Assembly (NCBI RefSeq): GCF_021026095.1
Contig: NZ_JAJNCU010000001.1
Location: 558,001 to 622,000, forward strand
Length of the DNA stretch: 64,000 nucleotides
Direction of reading: 5' to 3'
Origin: Salinicoccus halitifaciens
Lineage (GTDB): Bacteria > Bacillota > Bacilli > Staphylococcales > Salinicoccaceae
This document shows positions 1-8,912 of the stretch, one piece after another. The notes beneath the pieces are model-generated. The model was not told where the DNA came from and made no database searches. It worked only from the letters and a program-made list of their open reading frames with translations. The translations under genes were made by a program, and so were the position numbers. How positions within the stretch are numbered: position 1 is the first letter of the stretch; every line of letters starts with the position of its first letter.

Positions 1-15
1 GGGAGCAATCAGTAA
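1..15 (+). CDS. 3' end of an upstream CDS, possibly gpsA (partial)
   Basis: The first 15 bases read in frame as Gly-Ser-Asn-Gln followed by TAA, directly before a yphE-like gene. In Bacillus and Staphylococcus the gene before yphE is gpsA (glycerol-3-phosphate dehydrogenase), so this may be its last codons. Only four residues are visible, so the identity rests on gene order alone. Confidence 0.3.
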   Translation, partial: GSNQ

Positions 16-18
16 ATT

Positions 19-216
19 ATGTTTGGTATATCCGCAATGGACTTGATGTGGTTGTCCTTTATCTCCATGGGATCAATGGCGGTTGCAGCGGTGCTGATTT
101 ACGTTGCAAGGTTCGTCATCAAAAACAGGATCATCAGTTTCGTACTCTCCCTGTTCGCATGGGGACTGCTGCTTTTGGCCTTCATTCTCATGATCCCTGT
201 CCTGGGGGGCAGCTAA
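19..216 (+). CDS. YphE-like small membrane protein (DUF2768)
   Basis: A 65-residue, strongly hydrophobic protein with two predicted membrane helices (about residues 7-31 and 37-62) joined by a short basic turn (KNR). Size, double-helix layout and position between a putative gpsA end and a yphF-like lipoprotein gene match the DUF2768/YphE family of Firmicutes. Its biochemical role is unknown. The ribosome site GGGAG lies about 13 bases before the ATG, inside the end of the preceding frame. The stop is followed immediately by the next ATG, so translation is probably coupled. Confidence 0.7.
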   Translation: MFGISAMDLMWLSFISMGSMAVAAVLIYVARFVIKNRIISFVLSLFAWGLLLLAFILMIPVLGGS

Positions 217-945
217 ATGCAAATTTTAAATATGTTAAAGATGTCAGTCATTTTGTTCACCGCATTAATTTTGGGCGCATGCATGTATCCGGAATCGGAA
301 CAGGCCGGGCAGGTGCCGAGTGAATCCCAGATTGAGATGGTACAGCAGGCGGTTGACAGTTTCAGGGAAGATTCGGGCGGTCTTCTGCCGATCAAGACAG
401 TATCCGATACGCGCGAATACTTCGAGTATCAGGTGGATTTTACGAGGCTCGTACCAGATTACCTGGATGAGAGGCCTGCGATCTCCTATGAAGCAGGCGG
501 CTATTACCAGTTCGTGATACTGGATGCCGAAGAGGATCCGACAGTCAAAATTGCAGACCTCAGGATCACCGAAGAAATCCGCTCCCTCCGCCTCAGGGTC
601 GAGGGGATGGGTGAGCATGTGGAATTCGAAGAAGCCGTCGGTCCCAATGTGTACAAGCTCGATCTCGACTTCTACAACCTTTCTGAGAACCCCACCGTGA
701 CCAGCCCGTACTCGGGCGGGACACTCGATATCTACTACAGCGGCGGTGAAGAGTTCGTCGTGGATTACAGGGAGGAGATCGGCCGGATGATCGAGGAGAA
801 CGGACTGGAATTCGAGACGGGTGATGATGTGAGGCAGGTCCTGTATGAATATACACCCGTCGTGCCGATCTATTCCCCGGAGATTACAGTGGACGAAAAC
901 AATGAACCGATTTTCATGACAAATGTCCACAAAAGTGCGCAGTAA
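217..945 (+). CDS. YphF-like lipoprotein
   Basis: A 242-residue protein with a lipoprotein signal: hydrophobic segment at residues 9-21 and lipobox LGAC with the lipidated cysteine at 22. The mature part is acidic and begins CMYPESEQ, much like B. subtilis YphF, which also lies between yphE and the hup region. It should be anchored on the outer face of the membrane. Function is not known. The ATG abuts the stop of the yphE-like gene and a GGGGGG run just upstream serves as ribosome site. A promoter for hup follows within about 35 bases of the stop, and no terminator hairpin separates them. Confidence 0.75.
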   Translation: MQILNMLKMSVILFTALILGACMYPESEQAGQVPSESQIEMVQQAVDSFREDSGGLLPIKTVSDTREYFEYQVDFTRLVPDYLDERPAISYEAGGYYQFVILDAEEDPTVKIADLRITEEIRSLRLRVEGMGEHVEFEEAVGPNVYKLDLDFYNLSENPTVTSPYSGGTLDIYYSGGEEFVVDYREEIGRMIEENGLEFETGDDVRQVLYEYTPVVPIYSPEITVDENNEPIFMTNVHKSAQ

Positions 946-978
946 AGCCTTTTTTATGTTAAAAAACGTCAAAATTGA

Positions 979-1007
979 TTGCAGTGCTTAATCGACTGTG
1001 TTAAAGT
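979..1007 (+). promoter_or_regulatory. hup promoter
   Basis: -35 TTGCAG (979-984), 17-base spacer, extended -10 TGTTAAAGT (hexamer TAAAGT at 1002-1007). Transcription would start near 1013-1015, giving a leader of about 47 bases before hup. The -35 is weak and the call leans on the TG extension and spacing. Confidence 0.5.
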
Positions 1008-1013
1008 CAAAAC

Positions 1014-1036
1014 ATAATGATTAAACATATCATTAT
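1014..1036 (+). repeat. Perfect 8-bp inverted repeat at the hup transcription start
   Basis: ATAATGAT (1014-1021), 7-base spacer, ATCATTAT (1029-1036). The palindrome begins at the predicted start site of the hup transcript, so it could be an operator or a 5' stem-loop. No known regulator motif was recognised. Confidence 0.5.
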
Positions 1037-1060
1037 ACTCATTATGGGAGGTGGACAAGT

Positions 1061-1333
1061 ATGAACAAGACTGATTTAATCAATGCTGTCAGCGATAAGG
1101 CTGACCTTACTAAAAAAGAAGCAGGTGCTGCTGTAGACGCAGTATTTGAATCAATTCAGGAATCATTGAAAAATGGTGAAAAAGTGCAGCTGATCGGATT
1201 TGGTAACTTTGAAGTTCGTGAACGTGCCGCACGTAAAGGACGCAATCCACAATCTGGTGAAGAAATAGAGATTGCAGCTTCAAAAGTACCGGCTTTCAAA
1301 GCGGGTAAAGCACTTAAAGATGCAGTAAAATAA
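1061..1333 (+). CDS. hup: DNA-binding protein HU
   Basis: A 90-residue HU/IHF-family histone-like protein that bends and compacts DNA as a homodimer. The start [16 protein letters not shown], the core motif [19 protein letters not shown] (residues 46-64) and the C-terminal [16 protein letters not shown] are diagnostic. Length is exactly typical. Ribosome site GGGAGGTGG lies about 6 bases upstream of the ATG. It is monocistronic: own promoter upstream and a hairpin terminator right after the stop. Codon use is A/T-richer than in its neighbours, as usual for very highly expressed genes. Confidence 0.98.
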   Translation: MNKTDLINAVSDKADLTKKEAGAAVDAVFESIQESLKNGEKVQLIGFGNFEVRERAARKGRNPQSGEEIEIAASKVPAFKAGKALKDAVK

Positions 1334-1342
1334 TTTATGATT

Positions 1343-1380
1343 TAGGCCTAACGGTTAATGTTAGGTCTATTAATTTATAA
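1343..1380 (+). terminator. Terminator after hup
   Basis: Stem TAGGCCTAAC (1343-1352) with GTTAGGTCTA (1360-1369), one G-U pair, 7-base loop, then a T/A-rich tract. The T-run is interrupted, so some read-through into hepS is likely. Confidence 0.6.
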
Positions 1381-1393
1381 GGTGATTTTTTTC

Positions 1394-1900
1394 ATGGAAA
1401 ATCTTATACAACAGATAGAAAAAGATTTGAAGAACAATAAACTGGAATTACATAGCGAACCTTTTTTCGCCTTCTTCAATGACGAGAGCAACATCATCCG
1501 CGACCCTCATATCTGTCATGCGGTTTTATTTTTCAACAAGGCACTGCAGATATTGGATAAGGAACCAGAAGCTGAGGAGAGGGAGGAACATGTACTGACC
1601 GGTGATTATTTTTTCAGCCAGTTTTATAAGATACTGGCTGCACATAATGAGTATAAAGTGATAAATGATGTTTCCGGCATATCAAAAGCGATCACTTCCA
1701 AAAAATCCGCCTATGCCGAGATTCCTGAAAATCCCTCGCCGGAAGAATTACAGCATCTTTTATTTGCACCTCTTCTTTATCTTGTAGATAATGGTTATGC
1801 ACAAGACAGCCTGTTGAGCCTGATCAGTCGATACATAGAGGAGATTGACATAAAAAAATTACCTTATATTACAAAGAGTACGGGTGACGATAATGGATAA
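1394..1900 (+). CDS. hepS: Heptaprenyl diphosphate synthase component I
   Basis: A 168-residue protein placed exactly where HepS (HepA, GerCA) lies in Firmicutes, before menG and hepT. HepS is the small regulatory subunit that pairs with the catalytic HepT to make the C35 side chain of menaquinone-7. The family diverges strongly in sequence, so the call depends on operon position, size and the helical character. I chose ATG 1394 because AAGGTGA sits 9 bases upstream; an earlier in-frame start at 1358 would lie inside the hup terminator. The stop overlaps the menG start by 8 bases. Confidence 0.85.
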   Translation: MENLIQQIEKDLKNNKLELHSEPFFAFFNDESNIIRDPHICHAVLFFNKALQILDKEPEAEEREEHVLTGDYFFSQFYKILAAHNEYKVINDVSGISKAITSKKSAYAEIPENPSPEELQHLLFAPLLYLVDNGYAQDSLLSLISRYIEEIDIKKLPYITKSTGDDNG

Positions 1901-2588
1901 AGAACAACGTGTACATAAAATTTTCAATACGATATCAGATGATTATGATCATATGAACAATATCATCAGCCTGAACCAGCATACGCTCTGGAGGAATAAA
2001 ACCATGAACCACATGTTCCTTGAAGAAGGTATGGAAGTGCTGGACGTATGCTGCGGTACCGGTGACTGGACCATCCAGCTCGCTTTGAGCGGGGCGGAGA
2101 CCACCGGCCTTGATTTCAGTGAGAACATGCTCGAAGTGGCGGAGGCGAAATCGGCTGGATTCGACAACATCTCCCTGATCCATGGCAACGCGATGGAGCT
2201 GCCGTTCGAAGACGACCGGTTCGATTACGTCACCATCGGGTTCGGGTTGAGGAACCTCCCGGATTACCAGGCGGCGATCGAGGATTTCCACCGCGTCCTG
2301 AAACCCGGCGGGACGCTTGTCATCCTTGAGACTTCCACACCTGAAAACGGCCTGATCAATTATGGATTTGAAGTATATTTCGGAAAGATCATGCCGGCTC
2401 TTGGAGGTTTGATCGCAAAGAAAAAAGACGAATATACATGGCTGTATGAATCCACTCATTCATTCCTGTCAAAAGAAGCGCTGAAACAGATGCTCGTTTC
2501 CACAGGGTTCACCAATGTTAAAGTCCTTCCCCACACACTAGGTACGGCAGCCACCCATTTCGCGATAAAACCGATCACCGAGGATTAG
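1893..2588 (+). CDS. menG: Demethylmenaquinone methyltransferase
   Basis: A 231-residue class I SAM methyltransferase of the UbiE/MenG (MenH) family, which C-methylates demethylmenaquinone in the last step of menaquinone synthesis. Diagnostic features are the SAM-binding loop DVCCGTGDWT (about residues 51-60), DFSENML, the FDYVTIGFGLRN segment and RVLKPGG. ATG 1893 is preferred over the in-frame ATG 1884 because of the GGGTGA site just before it. It lies between the two heptaprenyl diphosphate synthase genes, the conserved hepS-menG-hepT order. Soluble or membrane-associated cytosolic enzyme. Confidence 0.96.
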   Translation: MDKEQRVHKIFNTISDDYDHMNNIISLNQHTLWRNKTMNHMFLEEGMEVLDVCCGTGDWTIQLALSGAETTGLDFSENMLEVAEAKSAGFDNISLIHGNAMELPFEDDRFDYVTIGFGLRNLPDYQAAIEDFHRVLKPGGTLVILETSTPENGLINYGFEVYFGKIMPALGGLIAKKKDEYTWLYESTHSFLSKEALKQMLVSTGFTNVKVLPHTLGTAATHFAIKPITED

Positions 2589-2590
2589 GC

Positions 2591-3544
2591 ATGGTTTCAT
2601 TGAAGAAATACCTGGCTCCGGATTTCATCAAAGTTGACCGGCTCATCAGGAAGAGCCTGGAACCTTCAGGTGTCCTGTCCAATGACCTCGGCTTGAAACT
2701 TTATAAATCCGGCGGGAAGAAAATACGGCCGACATTATCCATTTTAGCCGGACGTTTGGGGAACCCGGATAAAATGGACGATGTCTATAAAGTCAGCGCA
2801 AGTCTGGAACTCCTTCATATGGCGACCCTTGTCCATGACGACATCATAGACGACAGCAAATTGAGGCGGGGAAGGCCGACCGCCTATTATGACTATGGGT
2901 ATTTCCAGGCTGTGACTACAGGCAACCTGCTCTTATCCACCGCGGTCCATATCGTCAGTGATATTGAACACCCGGAGTGCCACAGGACATACTCTGAAGC
3001 GATAGAACAGATCGTCAGCGGGGAACTCCTGCAATTCAACCATCAGTTCAATTCCAAGCAGAGCTATGATGACTACTATAAAAAAATATATCGCAAAACC
3101 GCGCTGCTCATAGTGCTCAGTGTAAGGCTCGGCAGCTATGCGAGCCACCTTGATGAAGAGACGATGGAAAACCTGACCGCATTCGCCAATCATATCGGAT
3201 TGAGCTTTCAGATCATAGATGACATACTCGACTTCACCGGCGATGAAGCGGCACTCGGCAAGCCGAAGTTCTCGGATCTTGCGAACGGGCATTACACTTT
3301 ACCCGTGCTGCTCCTCCGTGATGAAGATGAAAAGTTCAGCCGGGACCTTGATGATTTCAAGGACAATCCCGGTCTGCTTGATGAGCTGATCGGACAGATA
3401 CTCGCTTCCGGTGTCCTGGAAGAAGCGATGCAGATCAGCACACGTCATTATGACAAAGCGATTTCGCATTTAAGCGGCATCAGGGAACCTGTCAGGGGTT
3501 ACCTCCTTGAAATCGCAGAAAAACTTGAAAAACGTCTGAAATGA
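2591..3544 (+). CDS. hepT: Heptaprenyl diphosphate synthase component II
   Basis: A 317-residue trans-isoprenyl diphosphate synthase, the catalytic subunit that elongates farnesyl diphosphate to C35 heptaprenyl diphosphate for menaquinone. The first aspartate-rich motif is at D83-D84-x-x-D87 (HDDIIDD), preceded by the GGKKIRP substrate motif (41-47). The second motif is D210-D211-x-x-D214 (IIDDILDFTGD). It starts 2 bases after menG, so the two are coupled. The ndk promoter begins immediately after its stop. Confidence 0.95.
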   Translation: MVSLKKYLAPDFIKVDRLIRKSLEPSGVLSNDLGLKLYKSGGKKIRPTLSILAGRLGNPDKMDDVYKVSASLELLHMATLVHDDIIDDSKLRRGRPTAYYDYGYFQAVTTGNLLLSTAVHIVSDIEHPECHRTYSEAIEQIVSGELLQFNHQFNSKQSYDDYYKKIYRKTALLIVLSVRLGSYASHLDEETMENLTAFANHIGLSFQIIDDILDFTGDEAALGKPKFSDLANGHYTLPVLLLRDEDEKFSRDLDDFKDNPGLLDELIGQILASGVLEEAMQISTRHYDKAISHLSGIREPVRGYLLEIAEKLEKRLK

Positions 3545-3545
3545 A

Positions 3546-3574
3546 TTAACATTAAAAATATTTAATGTTAAAAT
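3546..3574 (+). promoter_or_regulatory. ndk promoter within a perfect palindrome
   Basis: -35 TTAACA (3546-3551), exactly 17 bases, extended -10 TGTTAAAAT (hexamer 3569-3574). The same bases form a perfect inverted repeat: TTAACATTAAA (3546-3556), AATA, TTTAATGTTAA (3561-3571). The palindrome therefore runs from the -35 into the -10 and could be an operator, though promoter constraints and A/T richness may explain part of it. Confidence 0.7.
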
Positions 3575-3607
3575 GGTCACATAACTATTTTATAAGGAGA
3601 TTTAATA

Positions 3608-4054
3608 ATGGAAAAAACTTTTCTAATGATTAAACCGGATGGGGTACAAAGAAACCTTATCGGCCCAATCGTTTCAAGACTTGAAAACAAAGGCTTCAAA
3701 ATCGTCGGTGCCAAGCTGATGCAGGTTTCTGAAGATCTTGCCAAAACACATTATCAGGAGCACGCTGAAAAACCATTCTTTGGTGAATTGGTTGATTTCA
3801 TCACTTCAGGCCCGGTGTTTGCTATGGTGCTGGAAGGTGAAAATGTGATTTCTACTGCAAGACTCGTTGTCGGATCTACTAATCCTCAGGAGGCTGCACC
3901 TGGTACCATCAGAGGTGACTTTGGTTTAACTGTTGGAAAAAATATCATCCATGGCTCGGACTCACCTGAAAGTGCTGAAAGAGAGATTGGCTTATTCTTT
4001 GATAAAGCTGAAATACTGGATTATAATCTGATTAACAAAGACTGGATCTACTAA
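3608..4054 (+). CDS. ndk: Nucleoside diphosphate kinase
   Basis: A 148-residue Ndk, which transfers the gamma phosphate of ATP to NDPs and dNDPs through a phosphohistidine. The active-site histidine is H115 in [21 protein letters not shown] (7-19) and GTIRGDFG (99-106) are family signatures, and the length is normal. It has its own promoter and terminator, so it is probably expressed independently of the menaquinone and aro genes. The ribosome site is AAGGAGA, 8 bases before the ATG. Confidence 0.98.
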   Translation: MEKTFLMIKPDGVQRNLIGPIVSRLENKGFKIVGAKLMQVSEDLAKTHYQEHAEKPFFGELVDFITSGPVFAMVLEGENVISTARLVVGSTNPQEAAPGTIRGDFGLTVGKNIIHGSDSPESAEREIGLFFDKAEILDYNLINKDWIY

Positions 4055-4067
4055 TCTTAAAACAATG

Positions 4068-4093
4068 AGCTGGGTTTTTACTCAGCTTTTTTT
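4068..4093 (+). terminator. Terminator after ndk
   Basis: Stem AGCTGGGT (4068-4075) with ACTCAGCT (4080-4087), one G-U pair, TTTT loop, followed by a run of T residues to 4093. Confidence 0.85.
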
Positions 4094-4122
4094 AATATAA
4101 TTTTAGAATAGAAGGTGGAATT

Positions 4123-5289
4123 ATGAGATTTTTAACATCAGGCGAATCACATGGCCCAAAACTTACTGCAATCATTGAAGGTTTCCCTTCAAATATGCCG
4201 GTCGACAAGGCACGGATGGAGGCTGAACTCATAAAAAGGCAGGGCGGTTACGGACGCGGCCGCAGAATGAAGATTGAAAAGGACACTTTCACATTCGGCG
4301 CCGGAATCAGGCACGGTAAAACGCTCGGCAGCCCGATCATGATCGAACTCACGAACGATGATTTCAAGAGCTGGACGACAATCATGGGGAGCGACCCGCT
4401 CACCCCAGAGGAAGAAGAAAAGCTGAAACGCGTCATCACAAAACCGAGGCCTGGCCACGCCGACCTCGTCGGGGGCATCAAGTATAATGCGCGTGACCTG
4501 AGGAACGTCCTTGAACGTTCATCCGCACGGGAGACAGCCGCACGCGTCGCTGTAGGCGCACTCTGCAAGGAACTGCTGCATGCGCTCGGCATAGAGATGG
4601 CAAGCCGGGTGGTGCAGATAGGCGAAGTCAAGGATGAGGGCACTTACTCTTATGAAGAGATCAGCGAACTTGCGGATAAGTCTTCAGTGCGCATGATATC
4701 TGAAGAAGAGACCGGCAAAACGGAAAAACTGATCGATGCCGCCAAGAAAAATGGCGACTCCATCGGCGGAATCGTTGAAGTGATCGTCAAAAACCCGCCT
4801 GTCGGACTGGGTTCATATGTCCATTATGACAGGAAGCTCGATTCGAAGATCGCGGGCAGTGTGATCAGCATCAATGCTTTCAAAGGGGTCGAGTTCGGCA
4901 TGGGCTTCAAACTGGCGGAAACGCCGGGATCGGAAGTGCAGGATGAAATCCTCTACAGCAGCGAAGAAGGGTATATCCGCAAGTCCAATAATCTGGGTGG
5001 ATTCGAAGGCGGCATGTCCACAGGGATGCCGATCGTCGTCCGTGCGGTCATGAAACCGATCCCGACACTGTACAAACCTCTGATGAGTGTTGATATAAAC
5101 ACGAAGGAACCGTTCAAGGCGACGGTCGAGCGGAGCGACTCCTGTGCTGTGCCGGCAGCTTCGATAGTTTGTGAACATATGGTTGCTATCGAGATGGCGA
5201 AGGCGATCCTGGATAAGTTCCCGCATGACAACTTCGAAGAGCTGGAAAGTGCAGTCGAAGCGCATAAAGAAAGAGTGAAAAACTTTTAA
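4123..5289 (+). CDS. aroC: Chorismate synthase
   Basis: A 388-residue chorismate synthase that converts EPSP to chorismate with reduced FMN, the last common step of aromatic synthesis. Diagnostic motifs are GESHGP near the N terminus (residues 7-12), the [10 protein letters not shown] segment, [15 protein letters not shown] and the C-terminal region around [10 protein letters not shown]. Length matches the Gram-positive monofunctional type, which needs a separate flavin reductase. Start ATG 4123 has AGAAGGTGG upstream. It heads the aroC-aroB-aroA operon and sits just after the ndk terminator; a TATAAT at 4096-4101 may be its -10, but no good -35 is visible. Confidence 0.97.
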   Translation: MRFLTSGESHGPKLTAIIEGFPSNMPVDKARMEAELIKRQGGYGRGRRMKIEKDTFTFGAGIRHGKTLGSPIMIELTNDDFKSWTTIMGSDPLTPEEEEKLKRVITKPRPGHADLVGGIKYNARDLRNVLERSSARETAARVAVGALCKELLHALGIEMASRVVQIGEVKDEGTYSYEEISELADKSSVRMISEEETGKTEKLIDAAKKNGDSIGGIVEVIVKNPPVGLGSYVHYDRKLDSKIAGSVISINAFKGVEFGMGFKLAETPGSEVQDEILYSSEEGYIRKSNNLGGFEGGMSTGMPIVVRAVMKPIPTLYKPLMSVDINTKEPFKATVERSDSCAVPAASIVCEHMVAIEMAKAILDKFPHDNFEELESAVEAHKERVKNF

Positions 5290-5291
5290 TC

Positions 5292-6344
5292 ATGAAAGAA
5301 TTTGAAACGACTTATCCTGATGATAATTACACAGTCCATGTCGGCCACGGCATCTTCAAAGAAACGCTGAATCTTTATACATCAAGATATGAGGATGTTT
5401 TTTATATAATAGATGAAAATGTCCATCACGCTTTTAAAACCACCGCTTTAAAGGATATTGAAGATCCGGTCATCACCAGGCCGGGGGAAGCTGCCAAAAC
5501 AGCGGAGGCTTTCATCGGGATTGTTGAAAGCCTCCTTGAACGCGGAATAAAGCGCTCAAGCCTCGTCGTCGTCATCGGCGGCGGAGCGGCGGGGGATGCG
5601 GGCGGTTTTGCCGCTGCAGTCACTCTAAGAGGCGTGGATTTCATCCAGGTGCCCACCACCCTGCTTGCACATGATTCCGCGATCGGCGGCAAGACTGCCA
5701 TCAATTCAAGGCATGGCAAGAATCTGATCGGAGCTTTCCACAGGCCTTCCGGCGTCATTTATGACCTCGACTTTTTGAGCACCCTGCCTGAATCGGAAAT
5801 TCTGAGCGGGTTCGGGGAAGTCTATAAACATGCTCTGCTGGACAGTGAAAAAGCCGCTCGTGATCTGATGGAACAGACTGCACACGGGGTGAAGGCTGCA
5901 GACCTCGAAGACAGCCTCATCAAAGGCATCAGGACGAAGATGCGTTATGTCACCGAGGATGAATTCGAGTCCGGTTCAAGGAAATACTTGAACCTCGGCC
6001 ACACACTCGGCCATGCCATTGAATATGAATATAAGATCCAGCACGGCCATGCAGTCATGCTGGGTCTGTATGCAATGATGTTCATATCGAATGAACAGTC
6101 GGAGTCCCGGATTTTTGATCTGGAGTCCCATCACACATATTTTTCAAATCTGGGGTACCCGATGGAATTATTGGGCACCCTCGATCCAGGACGGATGCTC
6201 AAACATATGAAACACGACAAGAAAAACATCAGTGATGCATCTGTGGGCTTTATTTTAATGGATAAAGATTTTGAGCCCTTTTTTACTGAAATCAGCACTG
6301 ATGAGATGGTAAAATATATAGGGGCATTGAAGGAGTCATTATGA
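5292..6344 (+). CDS. aroB: 3-dehydroquinate synthase
   Basis: A 350-residue AroB, the NAD- and zinc-dependent enzyme that cyclises DAHP to 3-dehydroquinate. Seen are the nucleotide-binding run GGGAAGDAGGFAA (about residues 96-108), the PTTLLAHDSAIGGKT block, KNLIGAFHRP, the zinc-ligand motif GEVYKHALL and the histidine motif NLGHTLGHAIE. It begins 2 bases after aroC without an obvious strong ribosome site, implying coupling, and overlaps aroA by 4 bases. Confidence 0.96.
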   Translation: MKEFETTYPDDNYTVHVGHGIFKETLNLYTSRYEDVFYIIDENVHHAFKTTALKDIEDPVITRPGEAAKTAEAFIGIVESLLERGIKRSSLVVVIGGGAAGDAGGFAAAVTLRGVDFIQVPTTLLAHDSAIGGKTAINSRHGKNLIGAFHRPSGVIYDLDFLSTLPESEILSGFGEVYKHALLDSEKAARDLMEQTAHGVKAADLEDSLIKGIRTKMRYVTEDEFESGSRKYLNLGHTLGHAIEYEYKIQHGHAVMLGLYAMMFISNEQSESRIFDLESHHTYFSNLGYPMELLGTLDPGRMLKHMKHDKKNISDASVGFILMDKDFEPFFTEISTDEMVKYIGALKESL

Positions 6345-7627
6345 AATCACTATTAAATCAGAAATTCACCGGCAGTATACAAGTGCCGGGCGACAAATCG
6401 ATCACACACCGTGCACTGATGATGGCATCCCTGGCGGAAGGCACTTCAGTCATCCACTCACCGCTTGAGAGTGAAGATACTTTCAGGACATCGGAAATCA
6501 TGGGCCAGCTTGGCGTCGACATCAAAAGGGAAGAAGGCAGGATCACCGTCACATCGCCGGGGAGCAGCAATTTCACCACCCCGGAGGAAGTGTTATACAC
6601 CGGGAATTCCGGCACGACTACACGCCTTTTGATGGGGCTGATTGCAGGCATCGGCATGGATGCCACCATAGAAGGTGACAGTTCGATCGCCAAACGTCCG
6701 ATGGACCGCGTGCGTACGCCGCTCGGGAAGATGGGTGCAGATATTTCACTCGTCGACGGGAAATACCCGCCCATCCTGATGAAACGGAGCACCCTGAAGG
6801 CGATAGAGTATGAAATGCCTGTAGCGAGTGCCCAGGTGAAAAGTGCCATCCTGTTTGCCGCGCTGTATGCGGATGGGGAGACAACCATCCATGAAAAAAT
6901 CAAATCGAGGAACCACACTGAGATCATGCTGGAACAGTTCGGCGTCGATATTGAAGTCGACGGCCTGTCCATCAGGCTGAAGGGCGGCCAATCGCTGGAA
7001 CCGAGGGATGTACAGGTGCCGGGGGATATATCCTCCGCCGCCTTCCTCATGGTGCTTGCAGCAATCACCGAAGGTTCCGACATCACGATAGAAAATGTCT
7101 CTTTGAATGAGACGAGGGCCGGCATCATCGACGTGTTCCAGCAGATGAATGCCGACATAGAGATCGAGGAGACATCTTCCGAAGGGGAGGCGATCGGCAA
7201 CATCCGCATCCGCCACTCAAAAGACCTCACATCGTTCGAACTGTCCGGGGAGATCATCCCGAGACTGATCGATGAGATCCCGGTGCTCGCGGTGCTGGGT
7301 GCATTCGGCAGTGAGCCGAGCGTGATCAAAGATGCCCTGGAACTGCGTTACAAAGAGACCGACAGATTAAGGGCCGTCATAGATGAACTCGAAAAATTCG
7401 GCATCGAATTCGAAGAGTTTGAAGACGGGTTCAAAGTATATCCGTTGAAGGAATTGAAAATGACAAGCGACAGTTTCAAGGGCTATCATGACCACCGCAT
7501 CATCATGATGCTGCTCGTCATGGCGGTCGCTTCCAACACCGAGATCAACATAGACGACACATCGGCGATCAACATCTCATATCCGGGATTTCTTGAGGAT
7601 TTGGAGAAACTGAAACAGGCCAGATGA
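6341..7627 (+). CDS. aroA: 3-phosphoshikimate 1-carboxyvinyltransferase (EPSP synthase)
   Basis: A 428-residue EPSP synthase that transfers the enolpyruvyl group of PEP to shikimate-3-phosphate. It shows VPGDKSITHRALM (about 16-28), GNSGTTTRLLMGLIAG and the C-terminal DHRIIMM motif. GNSGTT in place of GNAGTA is typical of class II enzymes, which are often less sensitive to glyphosate; that sensitivity is inferred from the class. Start overlaps the aroB stop by 4 bases (ATGA). Cytosolic. Confidence 0.96.
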   Translation: MKSLLNQKFTGSIQVPGDKSITHRALMMASLAEGTSVIHSPLESEDTFRTSEIMGQLGVDIKREEGRITVTSPGSSNFTTPEEVLYTGNSGTTTRLLMGLIAGIGMDATIEGDSSIAKRPMDRVRTPLGKMGADISLVDGKYPPILMKRSTLKAIEYEMPVASAQVKSAILFAALYADGETTIHEKIKSRNHTEIMLEQFGVDIEVDGLSIRLKGGQSLEPRDVQVPGDISSAAFLMVLAAITEGSDITIENVSLNETRAGIIDVFQQMNADIEIEETSSEGEAIGNIRIRHSKDLTSFELSGEIIPRLIDEIPVLAVLGAFGSEPSVIKDALELRYKETDRLRAVIDELEKFGIEFEEFEDGFKVYPLKELKMTSDSFKGYHDHRIIMMLLVMAVASNTEINIDDTSAINISYPGFLEDLEKLKQAR

Positions 7628-7640
7628 AAGGAAATTTAAG

Positions 7641-8912
7641 ATGCAGGAAATGATTTACCAGGCAATCGATTCATTGAATAAAGGGGAATATCCCGAAGAG
7701 AAGCTGAACGCCATCATCGGCAGGCTGCCCGAAGCGCGGGCGGCCGATGATATGGATGCCTTATTCATCATGGGGGATGCACTCGTCTCGGGCGGTCTGC
7801 ATGACTATGCCGAGAAAGTGTATCTCCATCTTTACCGCAATACCGAACATGATGATGAGGTCCTCGCATATCTTGTGGATCTGATGATCACGGACAACCG
7901 GCTGGATGAGGCCCTGAGCCTGGTCAACAGTTCAGAAACCACACCGGCCGTCCTCATGCTGAAGGCGGAGATCTTTCAGCAGCTCAACATGAATGATATT
8001 GCACTGAAGGCTTTATTTGACGCAAAAGAGATGACGGACGATCCGATTATAGATTTTGCAATCGCAGAGCTGTATTTCCACGACGGCGACCTGCCCGAAG
8101 CAAACAGGCATTACACCATCCTCCTGAATCAGGAGATCGAGCAGGTGAATCAGGTCGACATCAATCTTAGGCTTGCTGAAATCAATATGAACCTGCTGAA
8201 TCTTGAAGAGGCGAGGGATCACTTCGGTGCAGCCCGGGAAGAGAACTTCTCGAATGACGACTGGTACCGGGAGGCGCTCCTCGAATACCAGCTTCAGGAA
8301 TACGACAAGGCGATCAGTCTGCTCGAAAAAGTGCTTGATAATGAGCCTTATTATATGAACGCATATATTTTATTGATGAACATCCACGAAACACAGCATG
8401 ACCTCCCGGAGGCCATCGCCACCATGGAGAGGTACCTGGGCGAAAATGATAAGAACCCTCTTGCCTATTTCCATCTCGGCCGCCTCCATTTCAGGACCAG
8501 CCGGCCGGAGGATGCCCTTGGGTACTTTGACAAGGCGATCCGGCTGGATCAGGATTACGATGATGCCTACCTGATGCTGTTCGAGACCCTGCTGAAGCTG
8601 GACGCTGCAGAAGATATCGATGACTACCTCCATGATTTCGACCACCATGCCCTGTCGGGTGAGTCACTGTACCTGCTCGCCAAAATATATGCAGAGAACG
8701 AAGACGATGAGAAAGCGATGCAATATTACAGTGAGGCTTCCGGCCTCATCGGGGAGTCTCTCGAATTTTACGAAGATTATTATGGCTATTTAACCGAAAT
8801 CAGGCATCCTTTGCGCAAGGATATACTTGATAAGCTAATTGAAATGGATCCCGCCAATATCAGATGGCAGGATGAAAAGGAGCGTTTGTTTGATGAGGAC
8901 GGCGAACTATAA
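7641..8912 (+). CDS. YpiA-like tetratricopeptide repeat protein
   Basis: A 423-residue acidic, helical protein with multiple TPR-like repeats, clearest in the middle (for example YREALLEYQLQEYDKAIS and LAYFHLGRLHFRTSRPEDAL). It has no signal peptide or membrane segment. Length and position between aroA and ypiB equal B. subtilis YpiA, a TPR protein of unclear role. TPR proteins generally act as scaffolds for protein contacts; a partner cannot be deduced here. It starts 13 bases after aroA with AAAGGAAAT upstream and overlaps ypiB by 20 bases, so it may be part of an aro-ypi transcript. Confidence 0.85.
   Translation: MQEMIYQAIDSLNKGEYPEEKLNAIIGRLPEARAADDMDALFIMGDALVSGGLHDYAEKVYLHLYRNTEHDDEVLAYLVDLMITDNRLDEALSLVNSSETTPAVLMLKAEIFQQLNMNDIALKALFDAKEMTDDPIIDFAIAELYFHDGDLPEANRHYTILLNQEIEQVNQVDINLRLAEINMNLLNLEEARDHFGAAREENFSNDDWYREALLEYQLQEYDKAISLLEKVLDNEPYYMNAYILLMNIHETQHDLPEAIATMERYLGENDKNPLAYFHLGRLHFRTSRPEDALGYFDKAIRLDQDYDDAYLMLFETLLKLDAAEDIDDYLHDFDHHALSGESLYLLAKIYAENEDDEKAMQYYSEASGLIGESLEFYEDYYGYLTEIRHPLRKDILDKLIEMDPANIRWQDEKERLFDEDGEL

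Noticed and set aside
265-972. 235-codon minus frame opposite the lipoprotein gene
   Set aside because: The plus frame has a clear lipobox and matches YphF; the reverse frame has no start signal or domain.
6358-7329. 323-codon open frame opposite aroA
   Set aside because: Shadow of aroA; composition rich in Ser/Ile/Met as expected of a reverse frame, no recognisable domain.
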